Source of the DNA: Salinicola peritrichatus
GTDB taxonomy: Bacteria; Pseudomonadota; Gammaproteobacteria; Pseudomonadales; Halomonadaceae
DNA length: 64,000 bases
Assembly: GCF_003206715.1 (NCBI RefSeq)
Contig: NZ_PZJU01000049.1
Span: 1-64,000 of the forward strand
Reading direction: 5' to 3'
Every line of letters begins with the position of its first letter. Within the stretch, counting starts at the first letter, position 1. Of this stretch, positions 1 to 7,489 are shown piece by piece. Under the pieces are notes generated by a model. It was given only the letters and a program-made list of their open reading frames with translations. It searched no databases and was not told the origin of the DNA. A program made the position numbers and the translations under genes.

Positions 1-206
1 CCCAGTTCGATGATGTCGCCCTGACGCGCGCTGGAGACGAAATTGATCTCCGAGATGTACTTGGTGACCACCTTGGCATTGCCGAGCTGGATGATGGCGT
101 AGATTGCCGCCTCCTCGTCGATCCAGCGCAGCAGGCTGCCGCCGAACAACGAGCCGTTGGGATTGAGGTCTTCGGGCTTGATCCACTTGCGTGTATGGAA
201 ATTCAT
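1..206 (-). CDS. YciA-type acyl-CoA thioesterase, N-terminal part
   Basis: This is the first 68 codons of a minus-strand gene that runs off the left edge. The start ATG at 204-206 follows a strong ribosome site (GGAGGGGAAG). The protein begins MNFHTRKWIKPEDLNPNGSL and continues with a glycine-rich loop and a WIDEEAA segment. This matches the start of the hot-dog fold of YciA-like acyl-CoA thioester hydrolases, where the Asp in the W-I-D segment lies at the catalytic helix. Such enzymes hydrolyse acyl-CoAs in the cytoplasm. The C-terminal half is not visible, so the exact subfamily is uncertain. Palindromic repeat copy A lies just upstream, between this gene and mgtE. Confidence 0.75.
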   Translation of the reverse strand, partial: MNFHTRKWIKPEDLNPNGSLFGGSLLRWIDEEAAIYAIIQLGNAKVVTKYISEINFVSSARQGDIIEL

Positions 207-226
207 CTTCCCCTCCTACGCTTTGC

Positions 227-408
227 CTGAAAAATGCCTGCGCTCGCCCATACTGCGTTAAAAATCGGCTCACTGACCTCTGGTCAGAACGCCCGCAGGG
301 CGGCCCGAAGGGTGAGCGAAGCGAATAAAATGCTCATTTACCACCCTCGTAAACTCCGCTTTTTCGCCGCTTTTTGCCTTGTCTGGCCATCGCTCGTCGA
401 TTTTTCAG
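227..408. repeat. Palindromic intergenic repeat, copy A (long form)
   Basis: Imperfect inverted repeat. The ends CTGAAAAAT (227) and ATTTTTCAG (ending 408) are exact complements, and most of each half can pair. Inside are two small hairpins (GACC-TCT-GGTC and CGCCC-GCA-GGGCG), the string GAGCGAAGCGA, and the core AATGCTCATTTAC..GTAAACTCCGC shared with copies at 12215, 13681 and 58201. It ends 8 bases from the mgtE stop codon. Confidence 0.85.
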
Positions 409-415
409 ACAGAGC

Positions 416-1783
416 TTAGAGATAGAGCGTGGTCGCCAGCCCCAGAAAGGCGACGAACCCCACCACATCGGTAATCGTCGTCAGCAGCACGCCGCCGGAA
501 AGCGCGGGATCGATCTTGAGTTTTTTCAGCAGTACGGGAATGACGGTTCCCGCGAGCGTGGCGATGGTCAGGTTGATGACCATCGCCATGGCAATGATTT
601 CGCCAAGGCGGATGTCGTCGAAACGGAGTATCGACATGGCGCCTACCACCACGGCCCAGATCAGGCCGTTGGTCATGCCGACGAGCAGTTCACGTACTAC
701 CAGCCAGCGTACGTTGGCGCCGGATACATGCCCCAGCGCGATGCCGCGGATCAGCACGGTCAGGGTCTGGGAGCCGGCGATACCGCCCATGCTCGAGACG
801 ATCGGCATCAGCACGGCCAGCGCGGTGATCTGCTGAATGGTGTCCTCGAACACGCCGATCGCCAGCGAGACGATGGTAGCGGCCACCAGGTTGATGCCGA
901 GCCATACCGCCCGGCGACGGCTGGTCCGCAGCGCCGGGGCGAAGGTGTCTTCGTCCTCGTCGAGACCGGCCATGCTCATGACCTGATGTTCGGCGTCTTC
1001 TCGAATGACGTCGACGACGTCGTCGATGGTGATACGCCCGAGCAACTTGCCGTCGACGCTGACCACGGGAGCCGAGATCAGGTCATGCTTCTGGAACAAG
1101 TTGGCGACATCGCTATCCGAGGCGGTGGCCTGGATCGAGTGGAAACTGGTCTCCATCACCTCGCGCACCAGCATCGACAGGTCCGACACCAGCAGCCGAT
1201 TGATCGGCAGGATGCCGATCAGTTCATCGCGGCGGGTGACCACCAGCAGGGTATCGGTGGCGTCCGGCAGGCGTTCGTGACGGCGCAGATAGCGCATCAC
1301 CACATCGAGGGTGATATCCGGGCGGATGGTGATGGCATCCGGGTTCATCAGGCCGCCGGCGGTGTCCTCCGGGTAGGAGAGCACCTCTTCGACCCGCTGG
1401 CGCTCCTGTGCCTCCATCGACTGGAGGACTTCCTGGATGACCGTGTTCGGCAGCTGTTGCAGCAGGTCGGCGAGATCGTCGACGTCGAGACCTTCGGTGG
1501 CCGTCAGTAGCTGCTCCGCATCCATGCGGTTGAGGAACTCGATCTGGACGTCGTCGCCCAGATACTGCAGCACATCGCCGTGCAGTTCGGGGTCGAGCAG
1601 ACCCCACAGGATTTCGCGCTCTTTCGGCGGCGTCGATTCCAGCAGATGGGCGACGTCCACCGGGGCCAGGCCACGATTGAGCATGCGCCGAGCCTGATCC
1701 AGGGCGCCGCTTTCGAGGGCTTCGTTGAGTTTGGCCAGCCGGGGCTGCAGCCTTTCGGGATTATGGCTCATCCTGAACGTCAT
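416..1783 (-). CDS. mgtE: Magnesium transporter MgtE
   Basis: A 455-residue inner-membrane Mg2+ channel or transporter. The order is a helical MgtE N domain (about 20-150), a pair of CBS domains (about 150-270) that sense Mg2+, then five membrane helices from about residue 300. The C-terminal segment SGGVLLTTITDVVGF is the family signature in the pore domain, and the length is normal. The first ATG (1783) has AAGG directly against it. The second ATG at 1771 (MSHNPERL) is spaced better from that AAGGA and may be the true start, giving 451 residues. The position next to the ptsO-rapZ-ptsN block matches Pseudomonas. The gene ends at palindromic repeat A, which may act as its 3' structure. Confidence 0.93.
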   Translation of the reverse strand: MTFRMSHNPERLQPRLAKLNEALESGALDQARRMLNRGLAPVDVAHLLESTPPKEREILWGLLDPELHGDVLQYLGDDVQIEFLNRMDAEQLLTATEGLDVDDLADLLQQLPNTVIQEVLQSMEAQERQRVEEVLSYPEDTAGGLMNPDAITIRPDITLDVVMRYLRRHERLPDATDTLLVVTRRDELIGILPINRLLVSDLSMLVREVMETSFHSIQATASDSDVANLFQKHDLISAPVVSVDGKLLGRITIDDVVDVIREDAEHQVMSMAGLDEDEDTFAPALRTSRRRAVWLGINLVAATIVSLAIGVFEDTIQQITALAVLMPIVSSMGGIAGSQTLTVLIRGIALGHVSGANVRWLVVRELLVGMTNGLIWAVVVGAMSILRFDDIRLGEIIAMAMVINLTIATLAGTVIPVLLKKLKIDPALSGGVLLTTITDVVGFVAFLGLATTLYL

Positions 1784-1810
1784 CCTTGAACGACTGGCGG
1801 TAGGGTTCGC

Positions 1811-1838
1811 ATTCTACCATCGTCGAGGCGAATGACGA
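1811..1838 (-). promoter_or_regulatory. Candidate sigma-70 promoter for mgtE
   Basis: Read on the minus strand: TCGTCA (1838-1833), 16-base spacer, TAGAAT (1816-1811). Transcription would start near 1804, some 20 bases before the first mgtE ATG. Supported by pattern only. Confidence 0.4.
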
Positions 1839-1871
1839 GGATTGAAAACGCTGTTCACGAATAGGCGGTGC

Positions 1872-2141
1872 TCATTCGTCCTCGTGGAAGCGAGCCTCGA
1901 AAAGCGCGACGACCGCCTCCATCGCAGACTCCGCTTCCTCGCCCTCGGTGACGATCGTCAGCGGTGTGCCGCACGGTGCGGCCAGCATCAGCAGCGACAT
2001 GATATTGGCGGCATCGGCCTCGCGGTCACCGTGCCGAACCGAGACCCGGGCCTGAAAGGGATGGCAGCACTGAACGAGTTTGGTAGCAGCCCGGGCATGC
2101 AGGCCACGGCGATTGGTCAGGCGAAGTTCACGCGTCGGCAT
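1872..2141 (-). CDS. ptsO: Nitrogen-PTS phosphocarrier NPr (HPr family)
   Basis: An 89-residue HPr-fold protein. His15 in the GLHARAA motif is the residue phosphorylated by EI-Ntr, which then phosphorylates EIIA-Ntr. The serine-helix region (NIMSLLML) carries the conserved Ser. It is the last gene of rpoN-hpf-ptsN-rapZ-ptsO and overlaps the end of rapZ by 14 bases, implying translational coupling. The system has no sugar permease; it signals nitrogen, carbon and potassium status. Family and context agree. Confidence 0.93.
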   Translation of the reverse strand: MPTRELRLTNRRGLHARAATKLVQCCHPFQARVSVRHGDREADAANIMSLLMLAAPCGTPLTIVTEGEEAESAMEAVVALFEARFHEDE

Positions 2142-3039
2142 TGCTGTCTCGCGTCTGGGTATCTTGTAGCAGCGCAGTGTGGATGCCGAGTTCGCGGTGG
2201 CGAAGCCGAATGTCGACGCCTTCGTGATGGAAGTGCCGCGCCAGACGCTCGATCAGATAGACGGAGCGATGGTGACCACCCGTGCAGCCGACCGCGACGG
2301 TCAGGTAGCTGCGACGGCTGTCGAGATAGGCCGGTAGCCAGCGGCTCAGCCAGGCATGGATATCGCCGGCCATGGCATGGACGTCCGGGTAGGCTTCGAG
2401 GAATTCGACGATCTTGGCGTCGCGGCCGTCGAAACCGCGCAGTTCGGGATCCCAGAACGGGTTGGGCAGGCAACGCACATCGAACACCATGTCGGCATCC
2501 AGCGGTACGCCACGTTTGAAGCCGAACGATTCGAAGGTCAGGGTCAGCCGGCCGCCGGTGTGCTTGGCCACCTGTTCCGCGATACGTCCACGCAGATCGT
2601 GGACCGACAGGCCACGGGTATCGATGACCAGATCGGCCACGCGGCGAATCGGCGCCAGATACTCCTGCTCGTGGTCGATGGCCTCGGCCAGCGTCATGTC
2701 GTTGCCCCGCGTCAGCGGGTGGCGACGCCGCGTCGCCGAGTAGCGCTCCAGCAGAATCTTGGCATCGGCGGTGAGGTAGACCACCTGAACGTCGATGCCG
2801 CGCTCGCGGACCGCTTCCAGCAGCAGCGGGAAGCGTTCCAGCGATTCGGGGAGGTTGCGGGCGTCGATACTCACGGCCACGTTGGACCGGGAGGGCGGCG
2901 CGCTGCCCAGTTCGTCGATCAGCGGCGCCAGCAGATTGGCCGGCAAGTTGTCGATGGCATAGTAGCCGAGATCCTCCAGCGCCTGCAGGGCGATGGACTT
3001 GCCTGAACCGGAGCGGCCGCTGATGATGACGAGTTGCAT
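2128..3039 (-). CDS. rapZ: RNase adapter RapZ
   Basis: A 303-residue P-loop protein. Walker A is GRSGSGKS at residues 8-15, and the conserved C-terminal segment VGCTGGHHRSVYL belongs to the RNA-binding half. In E. coli RapZ hands the sRNA GlmZ to RNase E and so sets GlmS, hence amino-sugar supply for peptidoglycan and LPS. Whether GlmZ/GlmY exist in this organism cannot be seen here. The length is typical (E. coli 284). The gene starts 16 bases after ptsN and overlaps ptsO, so the three are one transcription unit. Confidence 0.94.
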   Translation of the reverse strand: MQLVIISGRSGSGKSIALQALEDLGYYAIDNLPANLLAPLIDELGSAPPSRSNVAVSIDARNLPESLERFPLLLEAVRERGIDVQVVYLTADAKILLERYSATRRRHPLTRGNDMTLAEAIDHEQEYLAPIRRVADLVIDTRGLSVHDLRGRIAEQVAKHTGGRLTLTFESFGFKRGVPLDADMVFDVRCLPNPFWDPELRGFDGRDAKIVEFLEAYPDVHAMAGDIHAWLSRWLPAYLDSRRSYLTVAVGCTGGHHRSVYLIERLARHFHHEGVDIRLRHRELGIHTALLQDTQTRDSNADA

Positions 3040-3055
3040 GGCTTGTCCGTCCTGG

Positions 3056-3538
3056 TTAGCCGTCTTCGCTGTCCCGATGGTGGCGGATGGCGTCGATCAG
3101 GGCATCGTACAGAGCGCGCTGGGAGTCGGCCTGGCGCAGCTGCTGACGCACGCTGCTCTGGTTCATGATGCCGGCGACTTCGGCCAGCAGCGACAGATGG
3201 GCATCGTCGGCCTCTTCCGGCACCAGCAGCACGAATACCAGGTCCACCGGATCGCCATCGATCGCGTCGAAGTCGATCGCGTCCTCGAGCCGCATGAAGC
3301 CGGCGACCGGCACCTTGCAGTGAGGGCTGCGCGCATGGGGGATGGCCACGCCGTTGCCGATGCCGGTGCTGCCCAGGCGCTCGCGGCCGATCAAGCGGCT
3401 GAAGACTTCCTGGCTATCCAGGCTGGGAGTGTTTTGGGCGATGAAGGTGCTGAAGAATTCCAGCAGGCGTTTTTTACTGCCCCCCGTGACCCCGTAAAGG
3501 GTGCGCTCGGGGGGCAGAATGGTTTCCAATGTCATCAT
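3056..3538 (-). CDS. ptsN: PTS EIIA-Ntr regulatory protein
   Basis: A 160-residue EIIA domain of the mannitol/fructose type. The active His is His68 in GNGVAIPHAR; it accepts phosphate from NPr. There is no attached EIIB or EIIC, as is usual for PtsN. In other bacteria the unphosphorylated form regulates potassium transporters and sensor kinases. Two adjacent ATGs (3538 and 3535) have no strong ribosome site, and the upstream hpf stop is 6 bases away, so coupling to hpf translation is likely. Confidence 0.94.
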   Translation of the reverse strand: MMTLETILPPERTLYGVTGGSKKRLLEFFSTFIAQNTPSLDSQEVFSRLIGRERLGSTGIGNGVAIPHARSPHCKVPVAGFMRLEDAIDFDAIDGDPVDLVFVLLVPEEADDAHLSLLAEVAGIMNQSSVRQQLRQADSQRALYDALIDAIRHHRDSEDG

Positions 3539-3544
3539 CAGGCG

Positions 3545-3853
3545 TTAACGGGCGCCGGCGCCTTGGGCGCGGGCTTGTGCCTTCTCTTTGTGTTTGACCA
3601 GTTGGCGGTCGAGTTTGTCGGCCAGCGCATCGATGGCCGCGTACATGTCGTTGTCACTGGCTTCGGCGTGTAGATCACCGCCTGCCGCATGCAAGGTACA
3701 GGCTGCCTGCTGACGCTCCTTTTCGATACTCAGGATGACCTGAACGGTAGTGATGTTGTCGTAGTGACGCTCCAGACGCGTGAGTTTCTCGTCGACATAG
3801 TCTCGAAGGGCGTCAGTCAGTTCTACATGATGGCCTGTGACGTTCACTTGCAT
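3545..3853 (-). CDS. hpf: Ribosome hibernation promoting factor (short form)
   Basis: A 102-residue S30AE/YfiA-family protein starting MQVNVTGHHVELTDALRDYV. It binds the small ribosomal subunit in the mRNA/tRNA channel during stationary phase. It has only the S30AE domain, so it is the short HPF type that works with RMF. The ATG at 3853 follows CAGGAG at a good distance; an upstream in-frame ATG would add 22 atypical residues. It lies between rpoN and ptsN as in E. coli and Pseudomonas. The basic, Ala/Gln-rich tail is unremarkable. Confidence 0.93.
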   Translation of the reverse strand: MQVNVTGHHVELTDALRDYVDEKLTRLERHYDNITTVQVILSIEKERQQAACTLHAAGGDLHAEASDNDMYAAIDALADKLDRQLVKHKEKAQARAQGAGAR

Positions 3854-3961
3854 GGCGCACTCCTGTTGCGGCAAATGGCACCTTTGATTGTAACCCTTTT
3901 CCGGGTTCTGCAAAGGCATCGCAACCGATCGGGAAACGATTGTAAGGGTCTGACGGCGGCA

Positions 3962-5374
3962 TCAAGATAGACGCTTGCGCTCGCTGGATGACGGAATGCC
4001 CATGGCCTCACGATACTTGGCTACGGTGCGTCTGGCCACGCAGATGTCGGATTGCGCCAGCAGCTCCACCAGCTTGCTGTCGGATAGCGGTTTGCGCGGC
4101 GACTCCTCGCCGATCAGCTTTTTCAGCCGGGCACGAATGGCGGTGCTCGAATAGCTGTCACCGTCGCCGCGCTGGCCGCCGACCTGGCTCGAGAAGAAGT
4201 ATTTGAGCTCGAACACGCCACGCGGGGTATGAATGAACTTCTGGGTGGTCACCCGCGAGATCGTCGATTCGTGCATGTCGACGCTGCGCGCGATGTCGGC
4301 CAGGATCAGCGGTTTCATCGCCTCCTCGCCGCGCTCCAGGAAGGCGACCTGCCGCGACATGATCTCGCGGCCGACGCGCAGCAGGGTGTCGTTGCGACTG
4401 GACAGGCTCTTGAGCAGCCAGCGCGCCTCCTGCAGATGCTGGCGCAGGAAGGTGTTGTCGTCGCTCTTGTCGGCGCGTTTGATCAATGCCGCATAGTCGG
4501 GTTGGATGCGCAGCCGGGGCAGGGCCTCGGCGTTGAGCTCGATACGCCAGCCGTCACGGGTGAGCTTGGCGACCAGGTCCGGGATCACGTAGTCATGGCG
4601 GCTATTGTCGAAAGCCTGGCCCGGGCGCGGGTCGAGTGTGCGGATCAACGCGATGACGGTATCGAGTTCGCTGTCTTCCAGGCGCAGGCGACGCTTGAGC
4701 AGACGCCGGTCGTTGCCTGCCAATGCCTCCAAAAACTGGCGCACCAGACGTTTGGCCTGCGGCAGCAGCGGCGTGTCGTCGTCGAGACTGCCGAGTTGCA
4801 GCAGCAGGCATTCGCGCAGATCACGGGCGCCGACACCGGTGGGGTCGAACTGCTGCAGCCGCATCAGTACGTGCTCGAGATCGGCCGTGCTGACGCTGTC
4901 GCCACGTTGTTCGCGCAGGCTGGCGGCGAGTTCGTCCAATGGGCCGACGAGATAGCCGTCATCGTTGATGGCATCGATCAGGCACTCGCCCAAGGCCCGC
5001 TCACGCTCGTCGAACTGTCCCATCGCCAACTGCCAAAGCAGGTGATCGTGCAGGCTGGTACCGGCTGCGTTGCGTTCGAAGTCGGGCGCTTCCTCGCTAC
5101 CGCCGCCGGCATCCTGATAGGTGTCGCTCCAGTCGCTGTCGAGGGCGAGTTCCTCGGGAATGTCGCTCGCCCAATCGTCCTCCGGAGCCTCGACGACGTC
5201 CTGTTCGGCGTACGGTTCTTCCAGCTCGAGCATGGGGTTGGCTTCGAGCGCCTGTTGGATTTCCTGACGTAGATCGAGCGTCGACAACTGCAACAACTGG
5301 ATCGCCTGCTGAAGTTGAGGCGTCATCGTCAACTGTGTGCCGACTCTGAGTTGCAGCGAAGGTTTCATGGACAT
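3962..5374 (-). CDS. rpoN: RNA polymerase sigma-54 factor
   Basis: A 470-residue sigma-54. The glutamine- and leucine-rich region I (QLTMTPQLQQAIQLLQLST) that contacts enhancer-binding proteins occupies the first 50 residues. Next come an acidic region II (about 50-110), the core-binding domain, and a helix-turn-helix. The RpoN box ARRTVAKYRE near the C terminus reads the -24 element. The start is ATG 5374 or, two codons later, 5368. The promoter region holds a close match to a sigma-54 promoter (5458-5473), suggesting the gene may control itself and the downstream hpf-ptsN-rapZ-ptsO. Confidence 0.96.
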   Translation of the reverse strand: MSMKPSLQLRVGTQLTMTPQLQQAIQLLQLSTLDLRQEIQQALEANPMLELEEPYAEQDVVEAPEDDWASDIPEELALDSDWSDTYQDAGGGSEEAPDFERNAAGTSLHDHLLWQLAMGQFDERERALGECLIDAINDDGYLVGPLDELAASLREQRGDSVSTADLEHVLMRLQQFDPTGVGARDLRECLLLQLGSLDDDTPLLPQAKRLVRQFLEALAGNDRRLLKRRLRLEDSELDTVIALIRTLDPRPGQAFDNSRHDYVIPDLVAKLTRDGWRIELNAEALPRLRIQPDYAALIKRADKSDDNTFLRQHLQEARWLLKSLSSRNDTLLRVGREIMSRQVAFLERGEEAMKPLILADIARSVDMHESTISRVTTQKFIHTPRGVFELKYFFSSQVGGQRGDGDSYSSTAIRARLKKLIGEESPRKPLSDSKLVELLAQSDICVARRTVAKYREAMGIPSSSERKRLS

Positions 5375-5457
5375 GGAAAGCGGGCGTCACAATCAACAAG
5401 GAGAGATCACGTTACTGATTGCGTCGACGACTTGCAATGCTTTGTGCGATAAGTTTA

Positions 5458-5473
5458 TGCAAGAAACATGCCA
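5458..5473 (-). promoter_or_regulatory. Sigma-54 (-24/-12) promoter upstream of rpoN
   Basis: On the minus strand the sequence is TGGCATGTTTCTTGCA. Against the consensus TGGCACG-N4-TTGCW it differs at one base, with exactly 10 bases between GG (5472-5471) and GC (5460-5459). Transcription would start near 5447 and run about 73 bases to the rpoN ATG. Enhancer sites were not identified in the short lptB-rpoN gap (5375-5551). Confidence 0.6.
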
Positions 5474-5551
5474 CAAGCTTTAGCGAGAGGTAATGCCGGT
5501 ACGTGCGGGAGGGAGAGGCCCGGGACCGCCGTGCCGCTCCGGACAGAAGGA

Positions 5552-6277
5552 TTATAAACGGAATTCGTGCCCGAGGTAGACATCGCGCACCCGTTGATTG
5601 TCCAGAATCGCCTCCGGGCGGCCTTCTGCAATGATCTGGCCGTCGCCGACGATGTAGGCGTTGTCGCAGATGTCCAGGGTCTCGCGCACGTTGTGGTCGG
5701 TGATCAACACGCCGATTTCACGATCGCGCAACTGGCGGATGATGCTCTTGATATCGCCGACGGAGATCGGGTCGACCCCGGCGAACGGTTCGTCGAGCAG
5801 CACGAAGGCCGGTTCTGTCGCCAAGGCCCGGGCGATCTCGACGCGCCGACGTTCGCCGCCGGAGAGCGACATGCCGAGATTGTCGCGGATATGATCGACG
5901 TGGAAGTCGTTGAGCAGCTGCTCGAGACGCTCACGGCGGCCGGCGCGGTCGAGGTCCTTGCGCGTCTCCAGAATCGCCATGATGTTGTCGGCGACGCTGA
6001 GCTTGCGGAAGATCGAGGCCTCCTGGGGCAGGTAACCGATCCCGGCGCGTGCGCGCTCGTGCATCGGCGCGCGGCTGAGGTCGCGCTCGTCGATATGCAC
6101 GCTGCCGGCGTCGGCTTTCACCAGGCCGACGATCATGTAGAACGAGGTGGTCTTGCCGGCGCCGTTGGGGCCCAGCAGGCCGACGATGCTGCCCTGGCGC
6201 AGGGTCAGGCTGAAATCATGGACGACGCGACGCCCCTTGTAGCTCTTGGCCAGATTGGCGGCCGTTAGCGTTCTCAT
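5552..6277 (-). CDS. lptB: LPS export ABC transporter ATPase LptB
   Basis: A 241-residue ABC ATPase that powers extraction of LPS from the inner membrane by LptFG. Walker A is GPNGAGKTT (about residues 36-44), the signature is [15 protein letters not shown], and Walker B is [13 protein letters not shown]. The terminal segment [12 protein letters not shown] is typical of LptB. The start follows AAAGGAAG at good spacing. It sits 27 bases after lptA in kdsD-lptC-lptA-lptB. LptF and LptG are not in this window. Confidence 0.96.
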   Translation of the reverse strand: MRTLTAANLAKSYKGRRVVHDFSLTLRQGSIVGLLGPNGAGKTTSFYMIVGLVKADAGSVHIDERDLSRAPMHERARAGIGYLPQEASIFRKLSVADNIMAILETRKDLDRAGRRERLEQLLNDFHVDHIRDNLGMSLSGGERRRVEIARALATEPAFVLLDEPFAGVDPISVGDIKSIIRQLRDREIGVLITDHNVRETLDICDNAYIVGDGQIIAEGRPEAILDNQRVRDVYLGHEFRL

Positions 6278-6304
6278 CGATGCCTTCCTTTCGAGGTCGC
6301 GCGA

Positions 6305-6847
6305 CTATTGCTGTTGTTGGTCCGGCTGCTCTTGCTGACGCGGCGTCAGCGTCATGCGCACGCGGCCATCGCCGGTGCCATCGGTGCTGGAGCGCGCATT
6401 GATGCGGCGGGATTCGAGATAATATTCGACGTAGGCGCCGTCGAAGGTGTCGCCGGCCTGATGCAACTCGGCATGGCCCACGAGTTCCACGCGGCGCTCG
6501 GCGGCGTGATAGACGACGGTGTTGCCCCAGCCCTTGACGATCGCTTCGTCGGGCGCCGGTTTCTGTTCGAGGTAGGCGCGCTCTCCGCCCCCACCTTTGG
6601 CGGTGACCTGGTTGACCTCGCCGTTGTTACCCCGCTGGATGTCGACGCGTGCAGCCTTCAGTTTCATGCTGCCTTGTTGCATGTCGACATTGCCGGTGTA
6701 GACGGCAGTGCCCTGGCGGTCGTCGAGCTCGAACTGATCGGCGGCGATCTCGATCGGCGCGCTGGCATCGCTTTCCAGTGCCATGGTCGGAAGGCTGGTG
6801 AAGCCCAGCGCGGTAAGCACCAGGAGTTGGCCGAGTTCTCGCCTCAT
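6305..6847 (-). CDS. lptA: Periplasmic LPS bridge protein LptA
   Basis: A 180-residue exported protein. A signal peptide of about 23 residues (cut near TMA-LE) precedes an OstA-type beta-jellyroll (PIEIAADQFELDDRQGTAVY) that polymerises into the periplasmic LPS bridge between LptC and LptD. The C terminus is Gln-rich (PRQQEQPDQQQQ), as in many LptA proteins. Its ATG overlaps the lptC stop by four bases (ATGA), so the two are translationally coupled. Confidence 0.95.
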   Translation of the reverse strand: MRRELGQLLVLTALGFTSLPTMALESDASAPIEIAADQFELDDRQGTAVYTGNVDMQQGSMKLKAARVDIQRGNNGEVNQVTAKGGGGERAYLEQKPAPDEAIVKGWGNTVVYHAAERRVELVGHAELHQAGDTFDGAYVEYYLESRRINARSSTDGTGDGRVRMTLTPRQQEQPDQQQQ

Positions 6848-7458
6848 GATCCTTGATCCTCAGATTGCTGTGACTGGGATTGCTGTGATTGGGGTTGCTG
6901 TGGCAGGTGCCCCTGCACGTTGTCGGTCAGGCGCATACGGTCTTCGTTGATCCAGGCATCGAAGTGATCACCACGCATGCGCTGGTCATGCTGACGCAAC
7001 ACGGCGGGCGTGTCACTCCAGGCATGGGCTTCGCGATTATCGTAATGCAGTGTCTGCGTTTCCAGGCTCCACGCCTGCTCCGGTTGTATCAGGCGCGCAT
7101 TGCCCTCCAGGGTCAACTGCTCGCCGCTGCGATCCATTACCCCCGTGTCGCTGGTCACCTGCCATTGGCGCTGTCGGTCGTCGATCAAATAGCCGTGAGG
7201 CGCCTGGGCACGGATGATGTCGTCCGCCGGCGTATGCACCAGGCGTGGCGTGTCGAGCCGCTGATAGGCGCGGCCCTGCTGGTCGAAACGGGTCATGCTG
7301 GCGTCCTCCAGGTAGTAATCCGGTTCGCCCGCCGGATCGCTAGGGACGGGCTCGGGCTGGCGTTCGCCGAGCTGATCGAGATAGGCGAGACCGCCGCCCA
7401 GCAGCAACAGCAGGACGGTCAGACCGAGTCGACGCCACCAGGGGGATTGAAGGCTCAC
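6844..7458 (-). CDS. lptC: LPS export protein LptC, GTG start
   Basis: A 204-residue bitopic protein: one membrane helix at about residues 9-26 (LGLTVLLLLLGGGLAYL), then a periplasmic OstA-like jellyroll that passes LPS from LptFG to LptA. I chose the GTG at 7458 because AAAGGAGAG lies 3 bases upstream; the longer reading from 7518 would overlap kdsD and add an untypical tail. The C terminus is a Gln/Ser repeat (QPQSQQSQSQQS), longer than usual. In E. coli and Pseudomonas kdsC lies between kdsD and lptC; here the gap to kdsD is only 31 bases. Confidence 0.9.
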   Translation of the reverse strand: MSLQSPWWRRLGLTVLLLLLGGGLAYLDQLGERQPEPVPSDPAGEPDYYLEDASMTRFDQQGRAYQRLDTPRLVHTPADDIIRAQAPHGYLIDDRQRQWQVTSDTGVMDRSGEQLTLEGNARLIQPEQAWSLETQTLHYDNREAHAWSDTPAVLRQHDQRMRGDHFDAWINEDRMRLTDNVQGHLPQQPQSQQSQSQQSEDQGS

Positions 7459-7489
7459 ACGCTCTCCTTTGGACGGTTGACGACGGCCA

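Noticed and set aside
227-408. Insertion sequence or transposase remnant
   Set aside because: The palindromic element has no coding capacity, no shared terminal repeats between copies and no visible target duplication; called a repeat only.
374-1510. Long open frame antisense to mgtE
   Set aside because: High-GC shadow of mgtE; composition is His/Gln/Asp-rich nonsense, with no ribosome site and no family pattern.
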